Notes: generated by a model from the sequence alone, not told the origin. Positions 7,997 through 14,786 are shown, counted from the first letter of the stretch. The stretch: DNA of 20,940 bases from Frankiales bacterium (GCA_025464795.1 JAODNB010000097.1:1-20940), one strand, 5' to 3'. Numbers and translations: made by a program.

Positions 7997-8200
7997 ATGA
8001 GCAACACGATCCTGAAGACGAAGGCCGCCCCGATCTGGGGTGCGTCCGCCTGCACGCGTGAGCAGTTCGGCATCGCGCCGATCTCGCCGCTGCAGGGGAG
8101 TGGTCTGTCCTACGCCGGCTTCGCCGCCACGGGCATGACCCTCGCCGCCGTCCGTCACGACGACCCCCGGGTTCCTCATCCTCGAGAGCGAAAGCGCTGA
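7997..8200 (+). CDS. 67-codon upstream ORF in the whiB7 leader
   Basis: A small ORF starts with ATG six bases after a strong AGGAGG ribosome-binding site (7985-7990), about 45 nt after the predicted transcription start. The 67-aa product begins MSNTILKTKAAPIWGASACT, has a mid-part rich in Gly/Ser/Pro, and ends in a highly basic tail (HPRERKR); no domain is recognised. Its stop lies 22 nt before an intrinsic terminator that precedes whiB7. whiB7/wblC genes in mycobacteria and streptomycetes are known to have long leaders with an upstream ORF and a terminator, where ribosome-targeting antibiotics that slow leader translation allow readthrough. I read this ORF as the sensing element of such an attenuator and not as a free-standing functional protein, though the latter is possible. 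Confidence 0.65.
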   Translation: MSNTILKTKAAPIWGASACTREQFGIAPISPLQGSGLSYAGFAATGMTLAAVRHDDPRVPHPRERKR

Positions 8201-8222
8201 ACAGCCAGCGCAGCAGCCTCGA

Positions 8223-8258
8223 GGCCGCGGAACCCGACAACGGGATCCGCGGCCTTTT
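8223..8258 (+). terminator. Intrinsic terminator / attenuator in the whiB7 leader
   Basis: GGCCGCGGA (8223-8231) pairs perfectly with TCCGCGGCC (8246-8254). An inner CCCG/CGGG stem (8233-8236, 8241-8244) is separated by one A-A mismatch and capped by ACAA, and TTTT follows at 8255-8258. It lies between the upstream ORF and whiB7 on the same strand, so it would block whiB7 expression unless bypassed. The outer two bases of its left arm can also pair in an alternative stem with 8180-8186 (CCTCGAG against CTCGAGG at 8218-8224). Confidence 0.8.
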
Positions 8259-8268
8259 GCATTCCCGG

Positions 8269-8292
8269 CAGCACCACCGCCAGCACCACCGC
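8269..8292. repeat. Perfect tandem 12-mer repeat in the whiB7 leader
   Basis: CAGCACCACCGC occurs twice head to tail. The stretch is C-rich and G-poor on the plus strand and lies between the leader terminator and whiB7. Unstructured C-rich RNA of this kind could serve Rho loading, but nothing in the sequence shows that it does. Confidence 0.7.
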
Positions 8293-8387
8293 CCCCGGCG
8301 CCACAGCCGGCAACCGCACCACAGCAAGACCGGCTCCGCCAGGTGAGACCCACCTAGGAGCCACCCGTCACGAGGAGGTGACATCCG

Positions 8388-8729
8388 GTGTCAACACTGA
8401 CCGCGCTCGACCACACCGCATCCGACTACCCGTCCACTGACCCGCTCGCCATGACCGACTTCGAAGAGGCCTGCAAGCTCGTCGCCCCCGGCACTGAGCT
8501 CCCCTGCCACAGCGTCGACGCCGACCTGTGGTTCGCGGAGTCGCCGGCCGACGTCGAGGCCGCCAAGGCCCTCTGCAGCACCTGCCCGCTCCGTACCGCC
8601 TGCCTCGCAGGCGCCCTGGAGCGCCGGGAGCCGTGGGGCGTCTGGGGTGGACAGCTCGTCCTCTCCGGTGTCGTCGTTCCTCGCAAGCGTCCTCGTGGAC
8701 GCCCGCGCAAGGACGCTGTCGCGGCATGA
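8388..8729 (+). CDS. whiB7: WhiB7-type iron-sulfur transcriptional regulator
   Basis: This 113-aa Wbl protein has the four [4Fe-4S] cysteines in family order (Cys40, Cys63, Cys66, Cys72; the middle pair in CSTC), the GVWGG turn at 84-88 that contacts the primary sigma factor, and a C-terminal AT-hook RPRGRPRK (about 101-108). The AT-hook separates WhiB7 from other Wbl proteins. WhiB7 works with the primary sigma factor to induce intrinsic antibiotic-resistance genes under translation stress. The GTG start is preceded by an excellent GAGGAGGTGA site (8372-8381). It follows uvrD2 in the same relative position as in mycobacteria. The long leader with an upstream ORF and a terminator fits its known attenuation control. 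An extra Cys at 29 precedes the cluster ligands. Confidence 0.92.
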   Translation: MSTLTALDHTASDYPSTDPLAMTDFEEACKLVAPGTELPCHSVDADLWFAESPADVEAAKALCSTCPLRTACLAGALERREPWGVWGGQLVLSGVVVPRKRPRGRPRKDAVAA

Positions 8730-8782
8730 GCCAGACAGCTCCTCGCACCTCACTCGTGACCTATCTCTTCAGGAGACTTCGC

Positions 8783-8950
8783 ATGTACACCGCACTCGCT
8801 CAACAGACCGCACAGGCTCTGGTCCACGACCGACAACTCAAGGCGGAGGCCGACACCCGCGCCCGCCGCCTGCTCACCGTCCGTCGCTGGCAGCGCAAGG
8901 CCGAGAAGGCGAACCACCAGGTACGCCTCGCTCGTCTCGCGATCCGCTAG
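8783..8950 (+). CDS. 55-aa basic helical protein of unknown function
   Basis: ATG is preceded by AGGAG (8771-8775), seven bases upstream. The product is mostly Ala, Arg, Lys, Gln and Leu and would form one long amphipathic basic helix (QLKAEADTRARRLLTVRRWQ, then RKAEKANHQVRLARLAIR). There is no signal peptide, membrane segment or cysteine. It follows whiB7 after 53 nt on the same strand, and a stable hairpin follows it, so it is probably transcribed with whiB7. A role in nucleic acid or ribosome binding is possible but not shown. The frame is open upstream through whiB7, but only this start has a ribosome-binding site. Confidence 0.65.
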   Translation: MYTALAQQTAQALVHDRQLKAEADTRARRLLTVRRWQRKAEKANHQVRLARLAIR

Positions 8951-8982
8951 GGACAACCCGACAGCACGACCCTCTTGGAAGC

Positions 8983-9015
8983 GACGCCCCGGCCCCTCCT
9001 CGGTGCCGGGGCGTC
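8983..9015 (+). terminator. Stable hairpin after the whiB7 unit
   Basis: GACGCCCCGGC (8983-8993) pairs perfectly with GCCGGGGCGTC (9005-9015) around an 11-nt loop. A second stem, CAGCACGAC (8962-8970) with GTCGTGCTG (9013-9021), overlaps the right arm, so the two are partly exclusive. The T-run is poor (GTGCTGTTCG), so termination efficiency is uncertain. It separates the whiB7 unit from the phosphodiesterase gene. Confidence 0.6.
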
Positions 9016-9038
9016 GTGCTGTTCGTAGGGTGGACCTC

Positions 9039-10442
9039 GTGCCCCTGCCGTCGCGCGACTTCACCCCGTACGTCTCGGCCGGCGACCAGGCGGACGTCCG
9101 CAACCGCGCCCTGCAGGTCCTCCTCAGCGAGGACCTGGCCCACATCGTCGACGTCGTCGCGTGGCGGGACGGCGAGCACGTGCACGTGGCCGACAGCACC
9201 GGCCACTCCAAGCTGGGTCGTGACGGGACCACTGTCGTCCTCGACGGTGTCGACCCCGTCTCCGACCAAGACCCGATGAGTGACACCGGCTACCCCTACG
9301 CGGCTCTCCGGCTGCACTCGCTGTTCGACGAGGCGCGCGCTCCGGACCTGGCTGTGGTGCACACCGGCAGGCACCACTGGCCCGAGCGCGGTGGTCACCT
9401 CGGCGAGCACGGCTCGCTCAACGCGATCCAGTCCCGTGCGCCGCTGCTGCTGTCGGGAGCCGGCGTGACCGCCCGCGGGTCCCTCGATCTCGCCGTGCGC
9501 ACCGTCGACGTCGGAGCGACCCTGTCGTTCCTCGCCGGCGGGACGTACGCCGACATGGACGGCGTCCCCATCGATCTCGTGGAAGCCACCGGTGGGCCGG
9601 TCGTCGGTCTGCTCTGGGACGGCGCCCAGTGCGCGGACCTGCTCTCGCTCGCCGGCTGCGGTGCGCTGCCCAACGTGGCTCGGCTGCTGGACCGAGGAGT
9701 CGCTCTTCGAGGCGGAGCGATCGCGGAGTTCCCGTCGGTCACCCTGGTGAACCACACCTGCGCCCTCACCGGCGTCGGACCCGGCCGACACGGCATCGTG
9801 AACAACGCCTACTTCGACCGTGAGCTCGGGGAGCAGGTCGTCCCCAACTCCAACGCCAACTGGCACCGGTCGATGGACTGGCTCCGACCTGGGGTCGAGA
9901 CGGTCTTCCAGCGGGTGCCCGGGCGAACGGCGTGCGTGAACGACCCCGTCGACGTGGGAGCTGACTACTCCACCTTCGACGTGATCCGATCAGGGGGCGG
10001 GGCGACGGCGATGCTCGCGACCCTGCCCGACCCGACGACCGACCCGCACACGACCCAGACGTACCTGTCGAACGCCGACTACGCGTGGGGGTCGCAGGTC
10101 GACGGTGCCGGTCTCGTACAGGCCTTGGACCTCTGGACGGAAGGCGAGCCCCCGTCCCTGATGTGGTGGAACACGACCCTGACGGACTCTGCGCACCACG
10201 CGGGTGGGCCAGGCTCGGACATCGCGCGGGCCGGCCTGCACGATGCGGACCTCCGTCTCGGGGTGTGGCTGGACCTGCTGGAGTCCCGCGGGCTGCTGAC
10301 GGCGACGACCATCCTGCTCACGGCAGACCACGGGATGGAGGGGGCCGACCCGTCGTGCACGGGGGACTGGGACGAGGCGCTGACCGCGGCCGGGATCCCG
10401 TTCCGCGACGAGGCGTACGGGTTTCTCTACTTCGGGGCCTGA
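9039..10442 (+). CDS. Alkaline-phosphatase-superfamily phosphodiesterase/nucleotide pyrophosphatase with permuted domain order
   Basis: This 467-aa protein carries the type I phosphodiesterase/NPP signature: metal-binding Asp194 (LLWDG), nucleophile Thr235 in FPSVTLVNHTCALTGVGPGR followed by HGIVNN, metal ligands Asp383 and His387 (TDSAHHAGGPGSD), and Asp430-His431 (TADHGM). The last His ligand segment, normally about 100 residues after DHG, is missing from the C-terminus, which ends 36 residues later. A matching segment, GGHLGEHGSLNAIQSRAPLL with RTVDVGATLSFLAGG, is at the N-terminus instead (His124, about residues 100-168). The order looks circularly permuted. The start is GTG at 9039, with AGGGTGG just upstream; GTGs at 9030 and 9003 are alternatives, the last inside the hairpin. 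No signal peptide is seen, so a cytoplasmic phosphodiester or nucleotide substrate is likely. The substrate is unknown. Confidence 0.82.
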   Translation: MPLPSRDFTPYVSAGDQADVRNRALQVLLSEDLAHIVDVVAWRDGEHVHVADSTGHSKLGRDGTTVVLDGVDPVSDQDPMSDTGYPYAALRLHSLFDEARAPDLAVVHTGRHHWPERGGHLGEHGSLNAIQSRAPLLLSGAGVTARGSLDLAVRTVDVGATLSFLAGGTYADMDGVPIDLVEATGGPVVGLLWDGAQCADLLSLAGCGALPNVARLLDRGVALRGGAIAEFPSVTLVNHTCALTGVGPGRHGIVNNAYFDRELGEQVVPNSNANWHRSMDWLRPGVETVFQRVPGRTACVNDPVDVGADYSTFDVIRSGGGATAMLATLPDPTTDPHTTQTYLSNADYAWGSQVDGAGLVQALDLWTEGEPPSLMWWNTTLTDSAHHAGGPGSDIARAGLHDADLRLGVWLDLLESRGLLTATTILLTADHGMEGADPSCTGDWDEALTAAGIPFRDEAYGFLYFGA

Positions 10443-10497
10443 CCTCCGGCTGCAGCAAGCGTTTGAGCTGAGGCTGTAGCACACCCGGCATCGCGAC

Positions 10498-10510
10498 GCG
10501 CAGCCTGCGC
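10498..10510. repeat. Short palindrome upstream of the GGDEF-EAL gene
   Basis: GCGCAG-C-CTGCGC is a perfect 13-bp palindrome in the 143-bp gap between the phosphodiesterase and the GGDEF-EAL gene. Its one-base centre rules out a hairpin, so it would be an operator if anything. It lies about 75 bp before the start codon. No firm promoter was recognised in the gap. Confidence 0.35.
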
Positions 10511-10585
10511 GCAGACGGTGGATGTCCCCAGTGTCAGGAGAAACTGCCTACTGACCTTCTGCCTTGCCGCGCCGACCCTAGAGCT

Positions 10586-12940
10586 ATGAGGCAGCGCAAC
10601 CCCCGCAGTGACGCCGGTCGGGGTCCAGGTCAAGGACGTTCGCGGCGGCCATCCAGGCCTTCGGCGGCACCCGCGGCCGACGATGGCCGCTTCCGCGACC
10701 TGTTCCAGCAGTCCGGTGTTGGCCAAGCCATCGTGGACGTCGACGGGGTCATCACGGCCGTCAACGACGCGGCGCTCCGGCTCTCGGGGCGGCAGATGGA
10801 GGACGCCGTCGGCGACCTGCTCCTGGCGCGGGTTCCGGAGGGCAGTCGGGAGGCGGCCGCAGCAATGCTCGCCGCGCTGGTCCGAGGGGAACGTGATGTG
10901 GTCGACGTCGAGCGCCAGATCATGCACGAGGACGGAACGACGCACGACGCTCTGGTGTCCATCGCCGCGATCCGCGGGCCGGACGGACAGGTCCGCGAGC
11001 TCTCCGTCTGCGTTCAGGACGTCACCGGGCTGCGCACCGCACAGCGGCTCGCAGACCGCGAGCGGGCCCGATGGCAGTCCCTGTCGCAGAACGCCAGCGA
11101 TGTCGCCCTCATCGTCGACACTCACCTCGTCGCCCAGTACGCCAGCCCGTCCCTCGCCAATCTGCTGGGTCACGAGAACGGCGACATGGTGGGGACCTCG
11201 CTGCTCGACCTCGTGCACGGCGCGGACAGGGACCGCGTAGCGACCTCCTTGCTCGCCCTCGTCGCGGACGGGGGACGGGAAGTCACGATGCAGTTCCGCG
11301 TGCTCAACGCAGCCGGTGAGTGGCGCTGCGTCGAGCAGCGCGCTCTGAACCTGCTTCTGGACCCAGCGGTCGGTGGTCTCGTCCTGAACCTGACCGATGT
11401 CACCGCCCACCAGGAGCTCGAGCGGAACCTCCGGCAAGCAGTTCTCTACGACCGCCTGACGGGGCTGCCGAACCGGGCACTCACGATCGATCGGCTCGAG
11501 CAGGCGTTGGAACACCAGGGCACGACCGGCCAGCGGTGCGCCCTGCTCGTCATCGACCTCGACCACTTCTCCGCCATCAACGACGCGTACGGTCACGCAG
11601 GCGGCGACATCGTTCTGCTGTGGGTCGCGGGCCAGCTCACCTCGCACGCTGGAGCCGGCGACACAGTCGGGCGGTACGGACCGGATCAGTTCGCCGTCCT
11701 GCTGCGCGACCTCGAGGACGCGCGTGACGCCGAGGCGTTTGCCGAGAAGATCGCGCTGGTCCTCAACGACAGCGTCCCGCTCGGCGATGGCAGTGTCCGA
11801 GTGTCCGCCTGCGTCGGCCTCGCGCAGGGGAACCTCTACGGGGCAGAAGCTCTGGTCTCAGCGGCGGAAGGCGCGCTGGCCCGCGCGAAGATGCGCGGAC
11901 GGGCGAGCAGCGCCTTCCACGACGAAGCGCTCGGCCGCTCGCTCGACGGTCGGCCCCTCGGTGCGGAGCTCGCCGACGCCATCGCGGGTGAGCAGCTGAC
12001 CGTCCACTACCAGCCGGTCGTGGAGCTGGCGACGGGGCGCATCAGCGGCTTCGAGGCGCTCGTCCGCTGGCCGCACCCGCAGCTGGGCATGGTCGCGCCG
12101 GACGCGTTCCTGCCCATTGCCGAGGTCCTTGGCCTGCACGTCGCCATCGACCGGTGGGTGCTGCGCAAGGCCTGCATGGATGCGCGCCGATGGATGACAG
12201 AGACCGGCGACGGAACCCTCACCATCGCCGTGAACGTGTCACCGGACCGGTTGCTGTCCACCGGCTTCGTCGACGACGTTAACGAGGCGCTCACCCGCGC
12301 CAGGCTCTCGCCGACGTGCCTGGTGCTGGAAGTGACGGAGACCACCGTCGTCACCGATCTCGGCCTGGCCGCCGAAGTGCTGAGCGAGCTCTGCCAGATC
12401 GGGGTGAAGGTCTCCATCGACGACTTCGGGACCGGTTACTCCTCCATGCTGCAGCTGCGCCAGCTTCCGTTCACCAAGCTCAAGATCGACCGCGAGTTCG
12501 TCCGGGAGCTTCCGGGAAGCGCCGACGACCTGGCCATCTGCGCCAGCGTCATCAACCTTGCGACCCGCCTCGGCGTCCGATCCATCGCCGAGGGCGTCGA
12601 GACTGCCGAGCAGGCGGCGGCCCTGAGCAGCCTCGGGTGCGAGTTCGGGCAGGGCTTCCTGTGGAGCCCTGGCGTCGACGCCGTTGAGGCGCTGGAACTG
12701 CTGCGGGCCAACCCTTGGGTCGCCTGCCCGTCAACGCGGGCGGTCCGTTCCTTGCAGAAGGCTGCTCAGCTGACGACTGACCCGGACATGGCCACGCGAG
12801 TCGTGCAGCTCAGCCGCGAGGGCGCCTCCCTGCACACCATCGCAGCGCACCTGAACCTTGACGGTCATCGCACAGCGAGCGGTCGACGGTGGCACGCTCG
12901 AACAGTCGCCCGACTGCTCTTCGACCACGACCAAGCGTGA
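10586..12940 (+). CDS. PAS-PAS-GGDEF-EAL cyclic-di-GMP phosphodiesterase with C-terminal recombinase-like HTH
   Basis: This 784-aa protein shows in order: basic disordered N-terminus (1-33); PAS 1 (about 35-150); PAS 2 (160-275); GGDEF (285-445); EAL (455-710); and a tail (735-780). The GGDEF loop reads RYGPDQF (363-369), so diguanylate cyclase activity is unlikely; it may still bind GTP and regulate. EAL residues are all present: E490-A-L, NVSPDRL (Asn550), LEVTE (Glu582/585), SIDDFGTGYSS (Asp612/613), KLKID (Lys633), AEGVET (Glu669) and GQGF (Gln689), so c-di-GMP hydrolysis is expected. No transmembrane helix is seen, so it is a cytosolic sensor. The tail (LSREGASLHTIAAHLNLDGH, then RTASGRRWHARTVARLL) resembles the DNA-binding region of large serine recombinases. 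The start lacks a good ribosome-binding site and is uncertain. Confidence 0.9.
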   Translation: MRQRNPRSDAGRGPGQGRSRRPSRPSAAPAADDGRFRDLFQQSGVGQAIVDVDGVITAVNDAALRLSGRQMEDAVGDLLLARVPEGSREAAAAMLAALVRGERDVVDVERQIMHEDGTTHDALVSIAAIRGPDGQVRELSVCVQDVTGLRTAQRLADRERARWQSLSQNASDVALIVDTHLVAQYASPSLANLLGHENGDMVGTSLLDLVHGADRDRVATSLLALVADGGREVTMQFRVLNAAGEWRCVEQRALNLLLDPAVGGLVLNLTDVTAHQELERNLRQAVLYDRLTGLPNRALTIDRLEQALEHQGTTGQRCALLVIDLDHFSAINDAYGHAGGDIVLLWVAGQLTSHAGAGDTVGRYGPDQFAVLLRDLEDARDAEAFAEKIALVLNDSVPLGDGSVRVSACVGLAQGNLYGAEALVSAAEGALARAKMRGRASSAFHDEALGRSLDGRPLGAELADAIAGEQLTVHYQPVVELATGRISGFEALVRWPHPQLGMVAPDAFLPIAEVLGLHVAIDRWVLRKACMDARRWMTETGDGTLTIAVNVSPDRLLSTGFVDDVNEALTRARLSPTCLVLEVTETTVVTDLGLAAEVLSELCQIGVKVSIDDFGTGYSSMLQLRQLPFTKLKIDREFVRELPGSADDLAICASVINLATRLGVRSIAEGVETAEQAAALSSLGCEFGQGFLWSPGVDAVEALELLRANPWVACPSTRAVRSLQKAAQLTTDPDMATRVVQLSREGASLHTIAAHLNLDGHRTASGRRWHARTVARLLFDHDQA

Positions 12941-12946
12941 AGCCCG

Positions 12947-14044
12947 TCAGAGCCGGCGCAGCTTCTCCATGAGCTCTCCCTGTGAGCTGACGCGGAACTT
13001 GCGGAAGACCGAGGTGAGATGGTTGCGAACCGTGCTCTCGCTGAGGAACAGCTCTCGGGCGAGGAACGGAACGCGCTGCCCGGTAGCCAGCCGCCCCACG
13101 ATCTCCATCTCTCGATGCGTCAGTGTCGCGGTCTCCGGGGCGCTCAGCAGGTTGCTCGACCGAGACAGCCAGGCCGCGGCACCTGCCGCACCGATGTTGG
13201 CCGCGTTCATCGCCGACATCGCCTCAAGCTCTCCCACCGGCTCGTCACCGGTCGCCACGTCATGGCTGCCGTCGAGCGCCTCGCCCACGCCCTGGGCCAG
13301 CGCCAGGGCGAAGGCGAAGCCACCGGCCTCTGCCGCCGGCGCGGTGAGCGGCTGCAAGGAGAGTCGGAAGGGCGCCCACCCGCGGTCGCGGGTTCTCATG
13401 CGGATCCGGCCGGTGAGGCTCACCTGCCTGCCCGAGGCCTGAGCCGCGAGCAGCAGGACCAGGCCGGCATCCTCTGGGTGTACGCCGATGAGCAGGCTCT
13501 GGCCGACCATCTGCTGCGCCGACATCGGCAGCAAGCCGGCGGCATCGGCGCCCACCCGGTCAACCACCCCGTCAGCGGTCAAGGTCCCCAGGACGACAGT
13601 CCCGACGTTCCACGCCGATTCCAGCGCGTCCCGCGCAGCCGCGACGTCCAGCGGCATTGCGGTGACGACAGCGAGCTCCCGCGGCCGCTTGGCGGTGCAC
13701 GCGTTCACGCGGACATCGAGCTCGATCACCTTCCCGTCGGGCCGGCGCAACCGGGTCCGGCGGGTGTAGCCGTCCAGGACGCCTGATCGGACGAGGCCCA
13801 GCGAACTGGCAGACGCTTGGGGTTCTTGGGTGAAGTCAGGCGGCGAGGTCGCCAGGCACTCTTCCCGGTCCCTTCCCACGAACGTCGTGAACGGGTCGCT
13901 GACCTCCACCGTCGACACATCGCCCAAAGACATCAGCAAGATCGGCAGCGAGCTGCGTCGTACGTAGCTGCGGAGCGTGTCCCGCACGACCGCGTCGGCG
14001 GTGCCGGCTGGCCCGACGTGGCCCGCGGCGACGGGTCCGCTCAT
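12947..14044 (-). CDS. PAS-domain LuxR-family transcriptional regulator (paralogue 1)
   Basis: This 365-aa protein has two PAS-like regions (about 20-140 and 160-265; the second contains GVVDRVGADAAGLLP and IGVHPEDAGLVLLLA) and a C-terminal LuxR/GerE helix-turn-helix (308-365: LTHREMEIVGRLATGQRVPF followed by LFLSESTVRNHLTSVFRKF). No receiver domain is present, so input is probably a ligand or redox signal through PAS. It is closely similar along its length to the regulator at 14818, which indicates gene duplication. The chosen ATG gives the same N-terminus as that paralogue; the frame stays open to 14161, but the extra residues are low-complexity Pro/Gly. Its end lies 6 bp from the convergent GGDEF-EAL gene. 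Confidence 0.85.
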   Translation of the reverse strand: MSGPVAAGHVGPAGTADAVVRDTLRSYVRRSSLPILLMSLGDVSTVEVSDPFTTFVGRDREECLATSPPDFTQEPQASASSLGLVRSGVLDGYTRRTRLRRPDGKVIELDVRVNACTAKRPRELAVVTAMPLDVAAARDALESAWNVGTVVLGTLTADGVVDRVGADAAGLLPMSAQQMVGQSLLIGVHPEDAGLVLLLAAQASGRQVSLTGRIRMRTRDRGWAPFRLSLQPLTAPAAEAGGFAFALALAQGVGEALDGSHDVATGDEPVGELEAMSAMNAANIGAAGAAAWLSRSSNLLSAPETATLTHREMEIVGRLATGQRVPFLARELFLSESTVRNHLTSVFRKFRVSSQGELMEKLRRL

Positions 14045-14169
14045 GATGCTTGCCGGGCGTGCCCACGGCCGGCCTTCCCCCGGGGGGACATGATGACCGT
14101 CCCAAAACCCATGGCCCCTCCCGTCGGCTGGGGCTGCTGGGTCACGGGAGCCGGGATCCAAACTACCGC

Positions 14170-14187
14170 GGACGGCGGACGGCGGAC
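14170..14187. repeat. Short tandem repeat upstream of LuxR paralogue 1
   Basis: The 7-mer GGACGGC is repeated about 2.6 times. The 200-bp stretch between the OhrR-like gene and LuxR paralogue 1 (14045-14246) holds this repeat and otherwise no recognised gene, terminator or clear promoter. Confidence 0.5.
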
Positions 14188-14246
14188 TCGCGGGATGGCT
14201 CAGCGAGGACGCCTAGGCAGAACCTCCTGGATTCCCGCCCTTCTGG

Positions 14247-14735
14247 CTAGCCGATCTGCGCCCGCTGAACCGCGCTGAGGGCCGCCGCGATGAGGTCCGT
14301 CAACCGCGCGTGCAGATCCATGAGGTCGTCCACGTCCATGCGGAGCTGTGCCACGACGGCGTACGGGACCGCCAAGGCCCGCTCCCGCAGACCGCGTCCC
14401 TTCGCGGTGAGCTCAAGGTCGACCACTCGCTCGTCCGCCGCCCGCCGGGTGCGGGTCACCAGGCCGGCCGCTTCAAGTCGCTTCAACAACGGAGACAGCG
14501 TCGCCGAGTCCAGCTGGATGGCTTCGGTGATGTCCTTGACCGACCGCGGGCTGCGCTCCCACAGGGCCAGCATGACGAGGTACTGCGGATGGGTGAGACC
14601 CAGCGGCTCCAGCAGAGGTCGGTACAGGCTGATGACGGTCCGCGACGCCACAGCCAGCGCAAAGCAGACCTGACGGTCGAGCTTCAGCGGGTCGTCGCCG
14701 AGATCAGGGGCGGCGGGGGGCTTGGAGGCTGCCAT
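14247..14735 (-). CDS. ohrR: MarR-family regulator, OhrR-type (organic peroxide sensor)
   Basis: This 162-aa winged-helix repressor begins with the OhrR signature LDRQVCFALAVASRTVISLY followed by RPLLEPLGLTHPQYLVMLALWE. Cys24 matches the reactive cysteine that is oxidised by organic hydroperoxides in Bacillus OhrR (Cys15), and Tyr38 matches its hydrogen-bonding Tyr29, but the position of Tyr40 is His49. The wing and recognition region follow (DITEAIQLDSATLSPLLKRL, then EAAGLVTRTRRAADERVV). The start is the ATG that gives the normal N-terminus; the frame is open far upstream, antisense to the LuxR gene. No ohr peroxidase gene is adjacent, unusual for this family. It diverges from LuxR paralogue 2, with which it shares an 82-bp palindrome-rich region, so that gene and itself are the likeliest targets. 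Confidence 0.85.
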   Translation of the reverse strand: MAASKPPAAPDLGDDPLKLDRQVCFALAVASRTVISLYRPLLEPLGLTHPQYLVMLALWERSPRSVKDITEAIQLDSATLSPLLKRLEAAGLVTRTRRAADERVVDLELTAKGRGLRERALAVPYAVVAQLRMDVDDLMDLHARLTDLIAAALSAVQRAQIG

Positions 14736-14752
14736 GCCGCTCAAGGTACATC

Positions 14753-14786
14753 CACGATCTGATCGTGTACGATTCTTCGTGCACGA
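14753..14786. promoter_or_regulatory. Overlapping palindromes between the OhrR-like and LuxR genes (candidate operator)
   Basis: Three symmetric elements crowd the 82-bp divergent region: CACGAT-CTG-ATCGTG (14753-14767, perfect 6-bp arms), TCGTGTACGA (14763-14772, one mismatch from a palindrome) and TCGTGCACGA (14777-14786, perfect). The last two are copies of TCGTGnACGA repeated 14 bp apart. This is the layout expected for a dimeric regulator such as MarR or LuxR. Which protein binds is inference. Confidence 0.6.

Noticed and set aside
8269..8310. CRISPR-like or larger repeat array
   Set aside because: Only two adjacent 12-mers with no spacers; no array exists elsewhere in the window.
8160..8360. 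Proline-rich reading frame running through the whiB7 leader terminator
   Set aside because: It has no start codon with a ribosome-binding site and arises from C-rich leader sequence in a frame other than the upstream ORF.
10443..10585. Promoter for the GGDEF-EAL gene
   Set aside because: Hexamers such as TTTGAG and TAGAGC occur, but none pair with correct spacing to each other and to the start.
14045..14161. Longer N-terminus of LuxR paralogue 1
   Set aside because: The extra 39 residues are Pro/Gly-rich, absent from the paralogue, and lack a ribosome-binding site.
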